DNA of 64,000 nucleotides from Dendrobium chrysotoxum (GCA_019925795.1 CM034311.1:42077472-42141471); one strand, 5' to 3'; shown: positions 47,291 through 59,399, counted from the first letter of the stretch. The notes: generated by a model not told the origin, from the letters alone. Made by a program: numbers and translations.

Positions 47291-48050
47291 GTTTACCATG
47301 CCAATAAAATATCCTCTGCTCAAAGGAGAATAATCAAATATGCCACAAATGATCTTTTAAAGATAATGTCAATGCTCAAGACTCCTCCAACTTCAACCAT
47401 GAAACCTCTACAACTTATATCTACTATATTGCATTAATTGTCTTCTGCAATAATGAGGAATGACATCATTTATAACGTATCACATATATAGAGGATTGCT
47501 TCAAATGGCCAAACTCTTTTTTTTTTTGTTTTTAATGTTTTTGATAAAAAATTTACTGTCTTTTACAACCTTCTTTTATATGTATATTGGATCATCACAC
47601 AAATCTAAAATATTAAACCCTCTTACTCTACATATCAAAAGTATCCTAACATGCAACAACACTCTATTTATACAACTAAATGAACACAAATGTATAGAGA
47701 TAGGATTAAAAAAATAAGAACACTTTGCTATGAATCAACAAACTAAAACAACAAGCTTGCCATCATAATTAGTTGATTGAAATTCTTGGGAGAAATTAAT
47801 TAACAATTTAATAAGGATTTCTAACTTCTATGAATCCTTAAGAAAGATAAAGTTCAAATGTAATATTGATTTTAAACTTTATAATCACTATAGAAATATT
47901 GTGCTTTGCAACCGGCCAAACAATTACAAAATGGCTAACATCTGGTACTAAATGAAAATTTACAACCAATTAAGCCATCTCTCCACCAATCGCAATGTTG
48001 GTTATTGCAAAAGTTATTTTCAATCATACACAACCAATTGCAATCATTAA
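47291..48050. other. intergenic, nothing recognised
   Basis: AT-rich sequence with no supported gene or transposon end. Confidence 0.4.
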
Positions 48051-48252
48051 GGATATGTTTGAGATGACAGCAGCTTTCGATAAAGATGGTTGTAAAGCTA
48101 TTATGAGAAAAATAACTTTTTTGAAGATTGTTATAAACAACGACTTCATTGCACAAAAATTTCTTAAAAATAATGAAAAAATAATAGCCAAACAAAAATT
48201 ATGATTGCGATTTAAAAAGCAAAACAATCAAAAAATTGCCTCAGGCAGACCC
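48051..48252. mobile_element. Tourist-like MITE, ~200-bp class
   Basis: Starts GGATATGTTTGAGATGACAG after TAA (48048-48050) and ends 'cctcaggcagaccc' before TAA (48253-48255). The same layout occurs at 59201-59399 and 61711-61912 ('ttgtaaag.t.ttatg', 'aaaattatgattg'). Confidence 0.65.
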
Positions 48253-48529
48253 TAAAACTACATATTGGTTGCAAAAATGCCATCGTAGAAAAACGTAGCA
48301 ACCTAACGTTCAATCGTCATAGAAAAACCTAACAACCTAACGTTCAACTATTTTAATGGACCACTTGCAGTGGCCAAACCTCTATGGTTGTCAATGATTT
48401 GTGACTATGATAGTCCAAAGGAGGTCAAAATAGTCTTGATATAACAAGCCTGAAATTGCAATTATAATTCTATATAAACCTGTACAAGACAACTGTGATT
48501 TTGATACTGGACAAACCTATATAAGACAC

Positions 48530-50373
48530 TGTTGGATATTGGTCCATATTTTAGGTTGTTTCTTTATACTTTCTTTTAGTTTCTTTAGTCTGTGTTGCTT
48601 TTGGTATAGCCTTTTTTTTCTGTAAATACTTATAATAGGTTGTACTAGGGGTATGCTATTTCAATAGAATTTATGTTCACTTTCTTCCATCAATTTCTCC
48701 CTCTCTAAGATCCTACAATCTAGTATCAGAGCTAGTAGGTGGACGAAGTTCTTGCATTCAAGAAAAAGGAGGAAAGCTTGGCAGCATTTGGGGTGCGGCT
48801 ATTATAGGTCGAGATCGGAGCATGCCTGATTTTATTTGCGTGAGGCGGAGCATTGCTCGACCTCGGTATGCTTGAACAGGAGGCAAAGTTCTTCGATCGA
48901 AGACCTGATTGGAGGAATTGGGGCGGTTCGGAGGTGTCGCAGGCAGTTCAGGAGAGCCGTGCAGAAGCAGAACAGCTGCATGTGGACGTTCTTGACGGGC
49001 AGAGGCACGGATGAAGGAACTCATTCAGAGGTGTGCGTGGGCTTAAGGGGCTCGCGGGATAGTAGGCGCTCGCGCACTGGAGCCGTACACCGAAGTAGGC
49101 CGTAGGTGGCGCAAGGCCCGCGGGGCGCTGGAGCAGCGCGTGGGCACTCGGCTAGGCGCAGAGGCTTCGTGGGTGGAGGTTGTGCGGAGATCGTTGGATT
49201 CAGTGGTGACAGGTGAGGCCAGTAGGCTGGTTTGGTCACTAATCTGCATGCAAGAAGCATCAAGAAGCCAGAGGGAGAGCGCCGAAGGATTCTCATGGTG
49301 CGTGGGTTTGGAGCAGATCGCACAGAGGTAGTGTGTAGTTCTGCGTATACACTCGAGTTCCTCGAGTGAGACAAGATCAGTAAGAAGAATTTCTTGGTTA
49401 TTCTTCGGTAAAATCTTGTTCACAATAGGAGCAGATTGGTGCCATTGGGGCACATATCAAGTTTTTGTCTCTTGATCATGTCGATGCAAAGGTTCGAGAT
49501 TGACAAATTCAAGGGGGAGAATGCTTGCAGCCTATGGCGGATCAAGATGAAGGCTCTACTGGTTCATTAAGGCCTTACCGATGCAATCTCTGAGGAAAAT
49601 CTTGCTGCAGTCACTGACAGGGTCAGGGCTAGGGAAACACAACTGAAGGCGCACAGTATCATTTTTCTCTCTCTTGGTGATGAAGTGTTAAGGGAGGTTG
49701 TTGAAGAAGGCTCGGCATTAGAGGTATGGAGGAAGCTTGAATCAATTTTTATGAAACGATCGCTTACTAATCGATTACTTTTAAAGAAGCAATTATACAC
49801 ACTCCAAATGGAAGAAACCCAGGAACTTAGAAAGCATTTGGATGATTTTAGTAAATTGATTCTTGACCTCAAAAATATTGATGTGACAATAGACGAAGAA
49901 GACCAAGGAATCATACTCCTCAGCTCTCTGCTGAAGACATATGAGAATATAGTTGACACTATATTGTATGGGAAGCAAACATTGACATTGACAGAGGTAA
50001 AGTCTATCTTAATGTCAAAGGATGTTCAATGAAAATCCGAACAGAAAGAAGATAATAGTGGCAGCATTCTGATCGCAAGAGAAAGATCAGAATTCAGATA
50101 GAATAAGTCCAACAAAAAGTGCTTTCTTTGTCACAAGGAAGGGCACATTAAGAAATATTGTCCTAATTTGGTAAAACTACAAGGAGTTGGACTCAATTCA
50201 GACACCAGCTTAGCAGTAGCAGTAGACTTAGGAGACGGTTGGATTGATTCAGAAGTTTTGTAAAATCTGGACCAAGGGGGTGATTGTTGGATATTGGTCA
50301 AGATTTTAGGTTATTTCTTTGTACTTTCTTTTAGTTTCTTTAGTCTGTGTTGCTTTTGGTATAGCTTTTTTTC
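48530..50373 (+). mobile_element. gag-only Copia-type LTR element (TR-GAG-like), 3' LTR truncated
   Basis: The 5' LTR is 48530-48717 (TGTTGG...CTACA), followed by a primer site TAGTATCAGAGC at 48721-48732. A GC-rich leader runs to 49477, then a gag (49478-50263), a purine tract AAGGGGGTGAT, and a 3' LTR from 50285. The 3' LTR matches the 5' LTR for only 89 bp, with about five differences, and stops at about 50373 where inverted LTR-element sequence begins. No pol domain is present. Confidence 0.88.
49478..50263 (+). pseudogene. Ty1/Copia gag of the gag-only element
   Basis: Starts MSMQRFEIDKFKG with LWRIKMKALL, the usual Copia gag opening. It continues through VWRKLESIFMKRSLTNRLLL, KKQLYTLQM and LILDLKNIDV (UBN2-type gag core) to a CCHC zinc knuckle CFLCHKEGHIKKYC at about 50119. 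In-frame stops at about 49568, 50030 and 50098 break it. It ends shortly after GWIDSE, which resembles the start of the Copia protease, as if pol had been deleted from that point. Confidence 0.85.
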
Positions 50374-51110
50374 TTACGTCCAATGATCGATTCGATGCAG
50401 CCAAGCTCCACTTAAGTCCACGACAAGGAGACCTCAATGTCGATCTACCAAATGGAGGCACTATCACCACAACACCGAGTGTAGCACGACCATCTCGAGG
50501 CCCCAAATTAGTCGGCCACGATCCCTGCATGCACGCACCCGATTCCACCCGCATGTCGAACTCGTGACCAGAACCCCCACACAACTCTGGATTCCTCTAG
50601 CTTATCTACCCACGAGCAACCGCACAGTCTAATCCGAGCCTTCCGCGCCCTCCTTTTTTCTTGGACAAGAAACTTTCCTCCTTGCTTCATTGCCTCAACG
50701 AAGCTCTGATACCATTTGTAAAGAATTCTTGGAGGAATTCTTGAGCTTTTCTTGCAAGAGAGAGAAAGGGAAGGAGAGGAGAGAGAGAGAGAGAGAGATA
50801 GTAATTTGGAGGAAATAAAACTAAGCTTTATTCAGATTTTCTCCCAAAACTTACATCATATATGGCCTCTATTTATAGAGATTTACAAGAGTGTGATAAC
50901 TTGCAGGAACAAAATAACATAAAACTAAATCAACTCATAACAGACACCAATTCAATTCAATAAAATAGCAAAACTTTACATTCAAGCTAGAAACTATATA
51001 TATTATAAACTAGAGAACAACATACACACAAAATGCCTTCAATTATAAGCAAAACATAATGCTTTAAGTAAACATTGTACTTTATATTCTCAATTGATAA
51101 TCATAAAAAG
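50374..51110 (-). mobile_element. inverted LTR-element fragment (leader, primer site and LTR)
   Basis: Read on the minus strand: TATA box (plus 50872-50878), AATAAA (plus 50828-50833), the LTR end TTTACA at 50717, then a perfect primer site TGGTATCAGAGC (plus 50703-50714) and about 330 bp of leader up to the junction with the Copia element at 50374. A GA-rich run lies in U5 (about 50780-50810). The far end of the LTR was not found. No protein domain was seen in the leader. Confidence 0.7.
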
Positions 51111-51951
51111 TCAAAATATTATTAGAAAATAATAATAATAATAATAATAACTAATCTTCATCATCATCTTCCTCCTCTTCATTATCACCATCTTGCTTTT
51201 CTTCCTCTACATGATTGTCCACTCCATTAATGGCTCCCTCACCTAATACACCAAGATGTTGTAGTTCTTTTTAAGTATGGAATGCAAAATCTCCTCAACC
51301 TCCTTTCTTATAATTATTTACCCTTTAAATTAGCTTAGCGTAGCTCATCTTGATGTCGTGGGGACTCATCCAAAAGTTGTACAACCATTGAAGTCATATA
51401 ATCGACCTTTGGTCAATCTCTTAGTTACCTCTAATCATTGCACCTTGCTCTCCATATTTTAATGTCATGACCCTCCCATATTTTTGTTAAACTAATAAGA
51501 TATTTTATTAGAATTTTTTATCATTAAATTTTAATGAGTAAGTAAATAAAGTACTTTAGTTAAATTGAAGATATTAATAATAATTGCATAAGATTGGTCA
51601 TCAATGTATTTATTTGTCTTCTTTTTGCGTGTCCACTGGAATCACTCAGTTTTATAGTAACTATTTTGAATTCTACCTCTATATGACAATAGGACATACT
51701 TATATGATGATAAAATATATTTCATTATATAAACCATAATAAAGAACTCACCAGTTTTCATTCATGTGAAATAAAAGTGAACCAGAATGCTTTGAAATAG
51801 AACGCTCTTAAAGGTAGTTTGTTAAAGTTAATCTAGAGATCTTCTACCAATCCTCACAAGCCAAAGGCAGTAGAAACCCATCTCATTCAATATTGTCATG
51901 CATCCATGAATGCCCACAACTCTTGGTGTTGCTAAGTCTAGTTATGTTGGC
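51111..51951. other. intergenic, nothing recognised
   Basis: An (AAT)n run at about 51128-51150; otherwise no supported feature. Confidence 0.4.
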
Positions 51952-52123
51952 CTAAAAAGCTGCTTTAAAAAACAATAAGAAAGCCGTCCCAAACCAAGCC
52001 TAAGGCTTCGTTTGGGACGGCTTTCTTTCTGCTTCTTAAAGCAACTTTTTAATGCAAAAAAAATTAATTTTTGTACTAAAAACTGCTTTAAGAAGCAATA
52101 AGAAAGCCGTCCCAAACAAAATC
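51952..52123. mobile_element. Tourist-like MITE plus right half of a second copy
   Basis: 52004-52123 is the best-kept copy: GGCTTCGTTTGGGACGGCTT at the left, its inverse ending 'agccgtcccaaacaaaatc' at the right, and TAA at 52001-52003 and 52124-52126. 51952-52000 is the right half of another copy ending in 'gccgtcccaaaccaagcc'. The two share the TAA. Confidence 0.85.
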
Positions 52124-52128
52124 TAAGT

Positions 52129-52366
52129 CTTTATCACACTGCATATGGCTGACTACATGAATCCGTTTTCTGCATTGTGTCCTCTTAATTGTCAAATTCT
52201 CATTTAAATCTAATTAAAAAGGGGTCATTTCTAGTATTTTTTTACCAAGTATTTTTAGGTATACCTCTATCTTTATTAACATGGATCAGATCTAATACAT
52301 CTACTCTCCTAATCGGATTATTAGAAGGTTGACATTTTATACGACCAAATCATCTAAGGCAATATG
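52129..52366 (-). mobile_element. RTE LINE 3' end, degenerate
   Basis: 'ctttatcacactgcatatggctgactacatgaatcc...tcaaattctcatttaaatctaatt' matches the start of 33332-33632. The CAA tail is lost where the Tourist MITE lies. Confidence 0.7.
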
Positions 52367-52854
52367 TTTAATTAGAATAAATAAATAATGTTTATGAATA
52401 TTTATTAAAATTTTATGAATGAATATATGTATATATTTTAGAATTTTTTATATCGGTTCAATATTTTGAACAAATTAATATATAACCATCAAAACTTTTT
52501 TTTTCTTGAAACCTATTTAATAAAAATTAAAATAATTATTATAAAATAAAAATAAAAATAAATATAATCTAAATTAACATGCACTTATTCTTTCTATCAT
52601 TTTATTAAAGAATGTGAAAAAATAAAATAAAAGAAAATAAAATGAATAGGCCATCCAACTGTATCAATAGCCTCACATATACTTTGTTTGCCGAACTGTG
52701 ATTGGATCTTGCCGACTATTTTTTGATATTACTGTGCTATGAGCCTATGTCATATTTGACAACACGACAATAAGAAAATAAAGTAAATATAAATTCGATT
52801 TGAAAAACGGTAATTTCAACAATTTTTATGCAATCTTATTTATATTTTTATACT
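52367..52854. other. AT-rich intergenic
   Basis: No feature was found. Composition changes abruptly at 52855. Confidence 0.4.
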
Positions 52855-53250
52855 CCGCGAACGCAGGCCCAGCAGCGCGCCGCGCGCTCGCCCGCGCGCC
52901 CGCGCCGCGCTCGCGCGCGCCCGCGCCCGCGCCCGGCTCGCCCGCGCTCGCCCGCACGCGCCGCGCTGCGCTCGCCCGCGCTCGCCGTACCCCGCCCGCG
53001 CTGCGCACCCGCGCGCTCGCCGCACCCGCCCCGTAGCCCGCGCACCCGCGCGCGCCATGCGTAGCGCCCGGCGCGCGCCGCGCCCCGCGCGCCCCGCGCG
53101 CCGCCGCGCCCGCGCGCGCCCGCCTGCGGACGCATTCCTGACCGGTCGGTCGGGTTGACCCGCCAACCGACGGTCGGGTCGGGTCGTTTTCTGACCCGTT
53201 TCCTACCGGTCGGGTAGGGTCAACCCGTTATGAGCCCTACCAATCTCTTT
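52855..53250. repeat. extreme GC tract with hAT-MITE-like right end
   Basis: About 52858-53130 consists almost only of CGCGCC, GCGCTCGCC and CCCGCG-type steps, set in DNA that is mostly A/T on both sides. 53131-53250 changes to CGGGTCGGGT/GACCCG repeats and ends 'gggtcaacccg..atgagccctacc', in the style of the hAT MITE at 57329-57794. The Ala/Arg/Pro ORFs in all frames are artefacts. It may be a CG-dinucleotide expansion inside such a MITE. Confidence 0.75.
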
Positions 53251-53466
53251 GATGTTTTAGGGTTTTTAAGATCTTATTATTGTTACTTTTTACATTACAA
53301 TTTATATATTGTAGGTGAAATTAAAAAAAAAATGATTTCATAATTATTTTAAACTAATACAACTTCTAAAAAATAAATTTTGAATATAAGAGATGATTTG
53401 CAGTTTTCAAATCTTTTTTTTTATATATAAAAATTTTGTAAAGATCAAATTTGTAGTCCCGGTTAG

Positions 53467-53920
53467 AGCTGTAAGTGAGTCAAGCTAACTCATGAGCCGG
53501 CTCGAGCTTTGTTCAATAAACGGCTCATGAGTCAAGCTCGATGCGTTAACGAGTCAAGTTTAAGGCTAGCCTAGACTGACTAGTTAGCTTTGCAAACGGC
53601 TCATTTTAAAAAATATTACATAAAATACACTTAAGATATATTTAGAATCAGGAGTTCAAGTATAAAACTATTAAAATTATTTAAAAGTTATATCTAACTT
53701 TTTTAAATTACATTATTATTTATTATTTATATTCTAATTTCTCTTTTTTTATAGTTTTATTATAATGTTTGTTTGAATTATAATCAATTTCTCTCTTTCA
53801 TTATAAATGAGCCGACCCGTGAGCAGGCTCAAGCTCATAGAATTAAGCTTGAATTTGATTAATTAATCAAGCTCAAGCTAAGTGTGACTCGAGCTCAGCT
53901 CGACTTATTTACACCCGTAA
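53467..53920. mobile_element. hAT-like MITE
   Basis: The left end TTAGAGCTGTAAGTGAGTC and the right end (reverse complement TTACGGGTGTAAATAAGTC) are inverted. They are followed inward by repeated GAGCCGGCTCGAGC- and GAGCTCAGCTCGAC-type blocks around an AT-rich core. No 8-bp duplication could be confirmed. Confidence 0.7.
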
Positions 53921-55102
53921 TCCTAATGATTGAAGTAGATTGCTTTTCTAAGTATTAGTAAGATCATGAATCTGAGTTACATAATCTATATGTTAATTTT
54001 TTTATGTTTATAATAACAATAAAATAATAAGATTTAAAAGTTATTAACATATATTATAGAATTAAACTAATACATAACTAAAATTTCTTACATTTTTGTA
54101 TATGTTACAGAGTTAAACCAATACAACTGCTTATGCATAATTATTTTTAATCTATAATGCAAATGTAAAGTTTTATTTTTTGAATGATTTTTAAGTTAAA
54201 GATTATTTATAATTACAGAATTAAGATAATAATAATTAAAATCTATTAACATAAATTAAAGAATTGATATATAATTAAAATTAAATATATTTTTCCTGTC
54301 TTTGAGAATTATTTTAAAAAGTAAAAAAGAGATAATGTAGTAATCATTTTAAAAATTATTATCAAAATATCGTAAAATTTTTTTGTTGCATTAATAATCA
54401 ACATTTAAAAAAAACAAAAGAGAAATTCCATAATAATTGTAGCTTCTGATTCTTGGCCCAGCTTTCTCCATTTCTGTCTGAAGAAAGAAGTCAAAAAACA
54501 ACGAATGGGAACAGAGGTGCTTCTCGGTGAAAGACTAATACTATATCTGTATGTATGTTGATCTCGAAAGAGAGACAAATAGAGATAAATAGACTTTGGG
54601 CTTCATTTCACACTCGGAATGTTATCGGTAAAGAGAGCAGTAAACATTACAGTCTAACAGTGAAACAGCAGTAGCAGCAAACCGAGAAGAGAGAGAGAGA
54701 GAGAGGGAGGGAGAGAGGGAGAGAGAGGGAGAGAGAGGTGGCGTGCTGAAGAGGAGAATAAGTTGATTTAAGAGATGATAGGGGACAGTTCATTTGATGC
54801 ATGCCTTCTTCTGCATGTGCCCATCTCTGTAGCTGAAGAGAGAGAAAGAGTATGAGAGAATGTGTGTGTGAGAGAGAGAGAGAGGGGGGGGGGGGAGACA
54901 GAGAGAGAGAGATAGAGATAGACCAAACATATGAAGCCATGCAACGTCTTTTCCTTGCCGTCTTAAATTTCTTGTCCTTTAGGGTTTTGGTTTGCGGGTT
55001 TTCTCTGTTGCTAAGGCCAGACAAAAGCACGTATGAATGCAGAAGAAGTGAAGAACTAGGCCTTGGTTGTAGTGTGTGACGTTTAAGAATTAAGAGCAGC
55101 TC

Positions 55103-55109
<7 letters not shown>
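53921..55109. other. intergenic with GA-rich tracts
   Basis: AT-rich to 54430. From 54430 to 55080 composition is higher, with two GA/GGGA tracts (54688-54738 and 54878-54922, the latter with about 12 G in a row). It resembles a transcribed leader or promoter, but no coding exon or microRNA sequence could be recognised. Confidence 0.4.

Positions 55110-55168
<59 letters not shown>
55110..55168. repeat. (AT)n microsatellite
   Basis: About 29 AT units. Confidence 0.95.
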
Positions 55169-55169
<1 letters not shown>

Positions 55170-55217
55170 GCTGAAATTTCATATCTTTAAATTTATGCTC
55201 AAATTTTATAAATATTA

Positions 55218-55490
55218 GGGGAATTTATAAACATATCATTTTATATCATGTTATTTATACATCTAGTAATAAAAATTTTAACATTTCATATATGTCACTC
55301 ATAGATAAACTTTAATATAAAATATGTCATTCTTATATTTCATTCCTACCATTCATATCATCTGATAAATTTTAATATTTCATTCCTTGCATCTATATTT
55401 GATCTATGAGTGATAGATATGAAATATTAGAATTTTAAGTATTTGATATGTAAATAGCATGATATAAAATGGTATGTGTGTAAATCCCCC
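55218..55490. mobile_element. MULE-MITE with ~85-bp terminal inverted repeats
   Basis: GGGGAATTTATAAACATATC at the left; the right end reads (reverse complement) GGGGGATTTACACACATACC. The inversion extends through 'attttatatcatg.tattta' and 'tcactcatag'. Flanks TAAATATTA and TTAAAATTA match at 7 of 9 positions. Confidence 0.75.
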
Positions 55491-57328
55491 TTAAAATTAT
55501 ATACAATAATGTGAATTACATTAATTTCATCTTAAATTTAAAATTTTGAAGACCATCTTATATATTTTAAGAATTAAGAGCAACTTTATATATATATTGA
55601 TGTAAAATCTGTGTTAATAAATTTTAAGTATTTTTAAAATTTATTTTGAGATTAATGATATATATAATACTCTAAATTGTAATAATTTCATCACAAATTT
55701 AAAATTTTTGAAGTCTGTCTTGATATATTTAATAATAGGATATTTTTATACAATTTTTTTTCATTTGCATATATTTTGTCCTATTAACTCACATTGAGGT
55801 CCCTGAAAAAGTTGAATTTTGTATTACATTAATTTTCTCTCTGTTGAGGAGGTGAAGTTTTGCATTTATGCCCCTTAATAAATTCTGTTTCTGTCTTGAT
55901 GACCCTCTTGATGCTTATTAATACATTACAAATGAAAATAAAATTTGCATTTTTGAGAAAATTTCGAAGATATTTGTACAATTGAAAACTCTTACATTTA
56001 ACTAAATGAAGGAATCTAACAAATTTATAGTTCTTAAAGATGTTTTCTAGCTGTAAAATATCAAATGAGCCCTCAGCAGATTTTATTTTTTAGGGTATAA
56101 CAAAGATAAGTTTATAAGCACAGGTCTTAAGCGAACTTAAGTGTTTGGTTAGCTAAAAAATAAGCTTACATAAGCTCAAAAATTATTTTTAAAGGTGAAA
56201 AAGTACTTACATTGACTAGTAATTAATCAGTGTTAATTAATTATAAATTAATTAACTGATAATAAGTATTATTAGAATAGTTGGTAAGTAATTAGATTAA
56301 CTAATAACTTAAGAGTCATTTATGAAGAAATTAAGCTCAGGTTTAGAAAATTGACACAGTAATTGTTTTGGCTTTGGTTCCCAACTAAACAGGCCCTCAG
56401 AGGAAAAAGAATAATATATATAAATATGGTTTAGAACGTTGGAAGCTACTGAAAGCCACCTGCGCTCAAATAAACAAAAGAAGATAGAAGACAATATAGG
56501 CAATAGGGCTTCTTCCCTAACAAAACCTGCATGAAATAAGAGCAGTAATGAATTTGTTTCTGAGCAACAAATAGACCAGACATGATAATTAAATAGTATA
56601 ACTAAAGTCAATGAAATGCTAGCTTTGGAATGATAGGAAAAAGGGAAATACTATTTATCTAACCTCAGAATCACTGTAGAGCCGTTATGTCTACCATGCA
56701 TGAGAGAGAGAGAGAGAGAGTTTTGGACCTTTTGGTCAAGGAAAAGAGCTTATCGATATAAATTGCAATAAATAATTGTTGGAATCTTTGCAGTCTGCAA
56801 GCTGCATTAATCGACTGGAAGGAGAGCATAAATTGACGATGTAATTGGTAAGAGAGGGAGGGAGACCTCTTGATTATCCCGAAGTATGAGTAACATTCCT
56901 CATCTATTCATTTTTCTACGTGCATTTGGTTTCTATGTTTTATTAGGAAAAAAATGGATAATAACATTCTAATATGTTGAAATTTGATTAAATATAAGAT
57001 TTTTTTTAGTGAGCACTATACTTTTATAAAATAGCAAGATGTTTTGTGTTATTTTATGTGATAACAATTTAGGCAATTATAGGTAGTTTTGTAAAACAAA
57101 TTTGTCAACTAAGAAAATTGATAGAATTGCCTCATAAGTTAAATGTAATTGCCTTTGATGATAAATTCAAGCTGAAATTTAGTTATTAAATATGTTGAGC
57201 TATGTTCTCTTCCCAACTTATTATATGTTAGAATATCACAATGACAGAGGCCAGGAGAGAAAATTTATCATCTAAGCTTCAAATGAAGAGCCCATGCACA
57301 ATTTGAAAACTAGAAATACAATGGATAT
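55491..57328. other. intergenic, nothing recognised
   Basis: AT-rich sequence with a short (GA)n at about 56701-56720. No supported gene. Confidence 0.4.
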
Positions 57329-57794
57329 TAGGGGTGTCAAAATTTGACATGACTCGAAAATCCGACTCGAACTTGACCCGAAAATTTCGGGTTTAAGGTC
57401 AACCTATTTGTTAAACGGGTCGGGTTCGGGTTTAACAAACCGACCCATTTCAAAAATCGGGTCGGATTCGGGTTGACCCGGAAACTCGAGAATATCCCAG
57501 ATTGACCTGGATTTCGACCTGCCGTACACCAAATGCTCGGTAAAAACGCGTTGACCAGTCTGCCCTCCGTCACGTTGAGTGCCTGCGTCTCATTGAGTCT
57601 GCCCACGTCACGTCGAGTCTGCCCTCATTGCGTCGAGTCTGCCCACGTCGCGTTTGCCGCGGGTCGGGTCGGGTCCAGGTTGAAAAAGCTAACACGTATG
57701 CAAAAACAAGTCAGATTCGGGTTGGGTCAACTGGTGTCTGATCAATTCAGGGTTGAACCCGAACCCGACCCGTGACTCAATTTTTACAGCTCTA
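57329..57794. mobile_element. hAT-type MITE with 8-bp target duplication
   Basis: Ends TAGGGGTGTCAAAATT and TAGAGCTGTAAAAATT (reverse complement) are inverted with 12 of 16 matches. Flanks ATGGATAT and ATGTATAT (57321-57328, 57795-57802) match at 7 of 8. The interior has GGGTCGGGTTCGGGTT-type arms in both orientations and a central 'gcgtcgagtctgccca' tandem. The small ORFs are artefacts. Confidence 0.85.
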
Positions 57795-57802
57795 ATGTAT
57801 AT

Positions 57803-59200
57803 GAGATGTCAAAATTTGTTTAAATGAAATCAAAATGAAAAAAAAAAACCACACACACACACAGACAAAGCCTATGCTCATTTGAAATGATTTTCATTCT
57901 TTTTAATGTTAGATTAATTAGTGAGAGCTATCATATCCTGAAATTATAGAAGTGGTCGACACAACATAAAAGACTTCAACTAAGGTAAATGTTCTAGCCT
58001 TGAAATTCAATAGGCAATTGGAAGCTAGCAATCAAGGTAACCCCTATCATAGAAAACAGAAGAATTGGGCAACCTAGCCCTAACAATCAACTAGAGTCAA
58101 TGGATGATTAGAGGCAATCGACGGAATTAAGCATTCTCTTGGAAGGAGGTCAAATTTAAGAGCCTAAAGTCACTACACGATTAGAGGGGATCAATCTATC
58201 TCCTATAGAAAGGAGAATCTGGAGACCTATACTTGGCAGGTGATCATCAAAGAAGATTTAAGCGGTGCTCCTAAAAGGAAGGAGAATTGGACGACATGCA
58301 ACTGCATGTTAGATGATTACGAACGGTCAAAAAAATCTCAATCTTAAAAGAAGAGAGAACTGGGAAACTGAAATTAATTAATGACCTGGAGTTAGTGAAT
58401 TAATATTTGTGTACTAAATCATTAGTGTTGAACATATAATGGGTTAGGTTTGATTAAAATTAGATTACAATTCAAAAATTAATAAATAAATTTGAGCAAG
58501 ATTTTAAACTTAGGATAGAAAGATAAATGAACGATCTGCTCGATCTCATTCATTTACAACCCCTATATGCAAGAAGCAAGTAAATTGACTGAGTAATGCT
58601 ATCATCTAAGAAAAAAATGGCAAATATACACAGAATTGAATGAAACTATCCCATAAAACTGATTAAGTTCTTCGTGTTAAAAAAACAGTAATTTTATCAA
58701 ATTTGATTAAAGTTTAGGTCAATTTCATAAGCCTGCTTAGCTAAAATCTAAATGAATTAAAGTGCCAACTGTCAGCAAATTGAATATATAGCATCTACAA
58801 TTAATACGTTACGTAATTAATTATATTAATAAGGTCAGGGGTACTGCAGGCAAGCAATAAAAGTTTGTGATCCATGGAAAATGCATGAAAGCAGATAGTT
58901 TTTTTTATGAATGTAGCTCAAAGTTGTGGCAAATCCTTTCTCGATCCCCCATCATTATGGAGAAAAATATTTTTTTCACAAAAATATAAGTTGTTCAAAA
59001 ATAGGTTAGCTTTTAAGGTGATGACTGAAAAGTTTTTTTTTTAATTTAAATTTAGTAGTTATTAGCTAGTTTGGTTGATAAAGACTCTATAAGTTATAAT
59101 GAAACATATATGATCAAATTTTACGTGCATCATATTTATGTTTCAACATTCAATTTCTTTTAGAATAAAGATTGAGAAATCGCGTGGCTCGAATTCTTAA
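57803..59200. other. intergenic, nothing recognised
   Basis: No gene or transposon end is supported; there is a short (AC)n near 57850. Confidence 0.4.
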
Positions 59201-59399
59201 GGTTTATTTGAGATGGTTATAGTATTTTATAAAATTAGTTGTAAAGTTTCTATGGTGGCAATAACTTAATTACTATGGTTGCAAAAAATAGTTTTTCATC
59301 ATAAAAATTTTTAAAAGCAATGAGAAAAAAGTATTCAATCGAAATTGTAATTGTTGTTTGGAAAGAAAAGTAGCGAGAAAGCTACCCCAAACAGACTCT
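59201..59399. mobile_element. Tourist-like MITE, ~200-bp class
   Basis: GGTTTATTTGAGATGG on the left and 'gctaccccaaacagact' on the right, with TAA at 59198-59200 and 59400-59402. Confidence 0.65.

Noticed and set aside
49021..49453. Overlapping minus-strand ORFs of 117 and 136 codons
   Set aside because: They are antisense to the GC-rich leader of the Copia-type element and show no domain.
52800..53166. Overlapping Ala/Arg/Pro-rich ORFs on both strands
   Set aside because: They arise in every frame from the extreme GC repeat tract and have no domain.
54650..55030. MicroRNA precursor or gene in the GA-rich region
   Set aside because: I looked for common plant microRNAs (156, 164, 172, 319, 528, 529 and others) and found no convincing match or hairpin arm pair; the ORFs follow the GA repeats.
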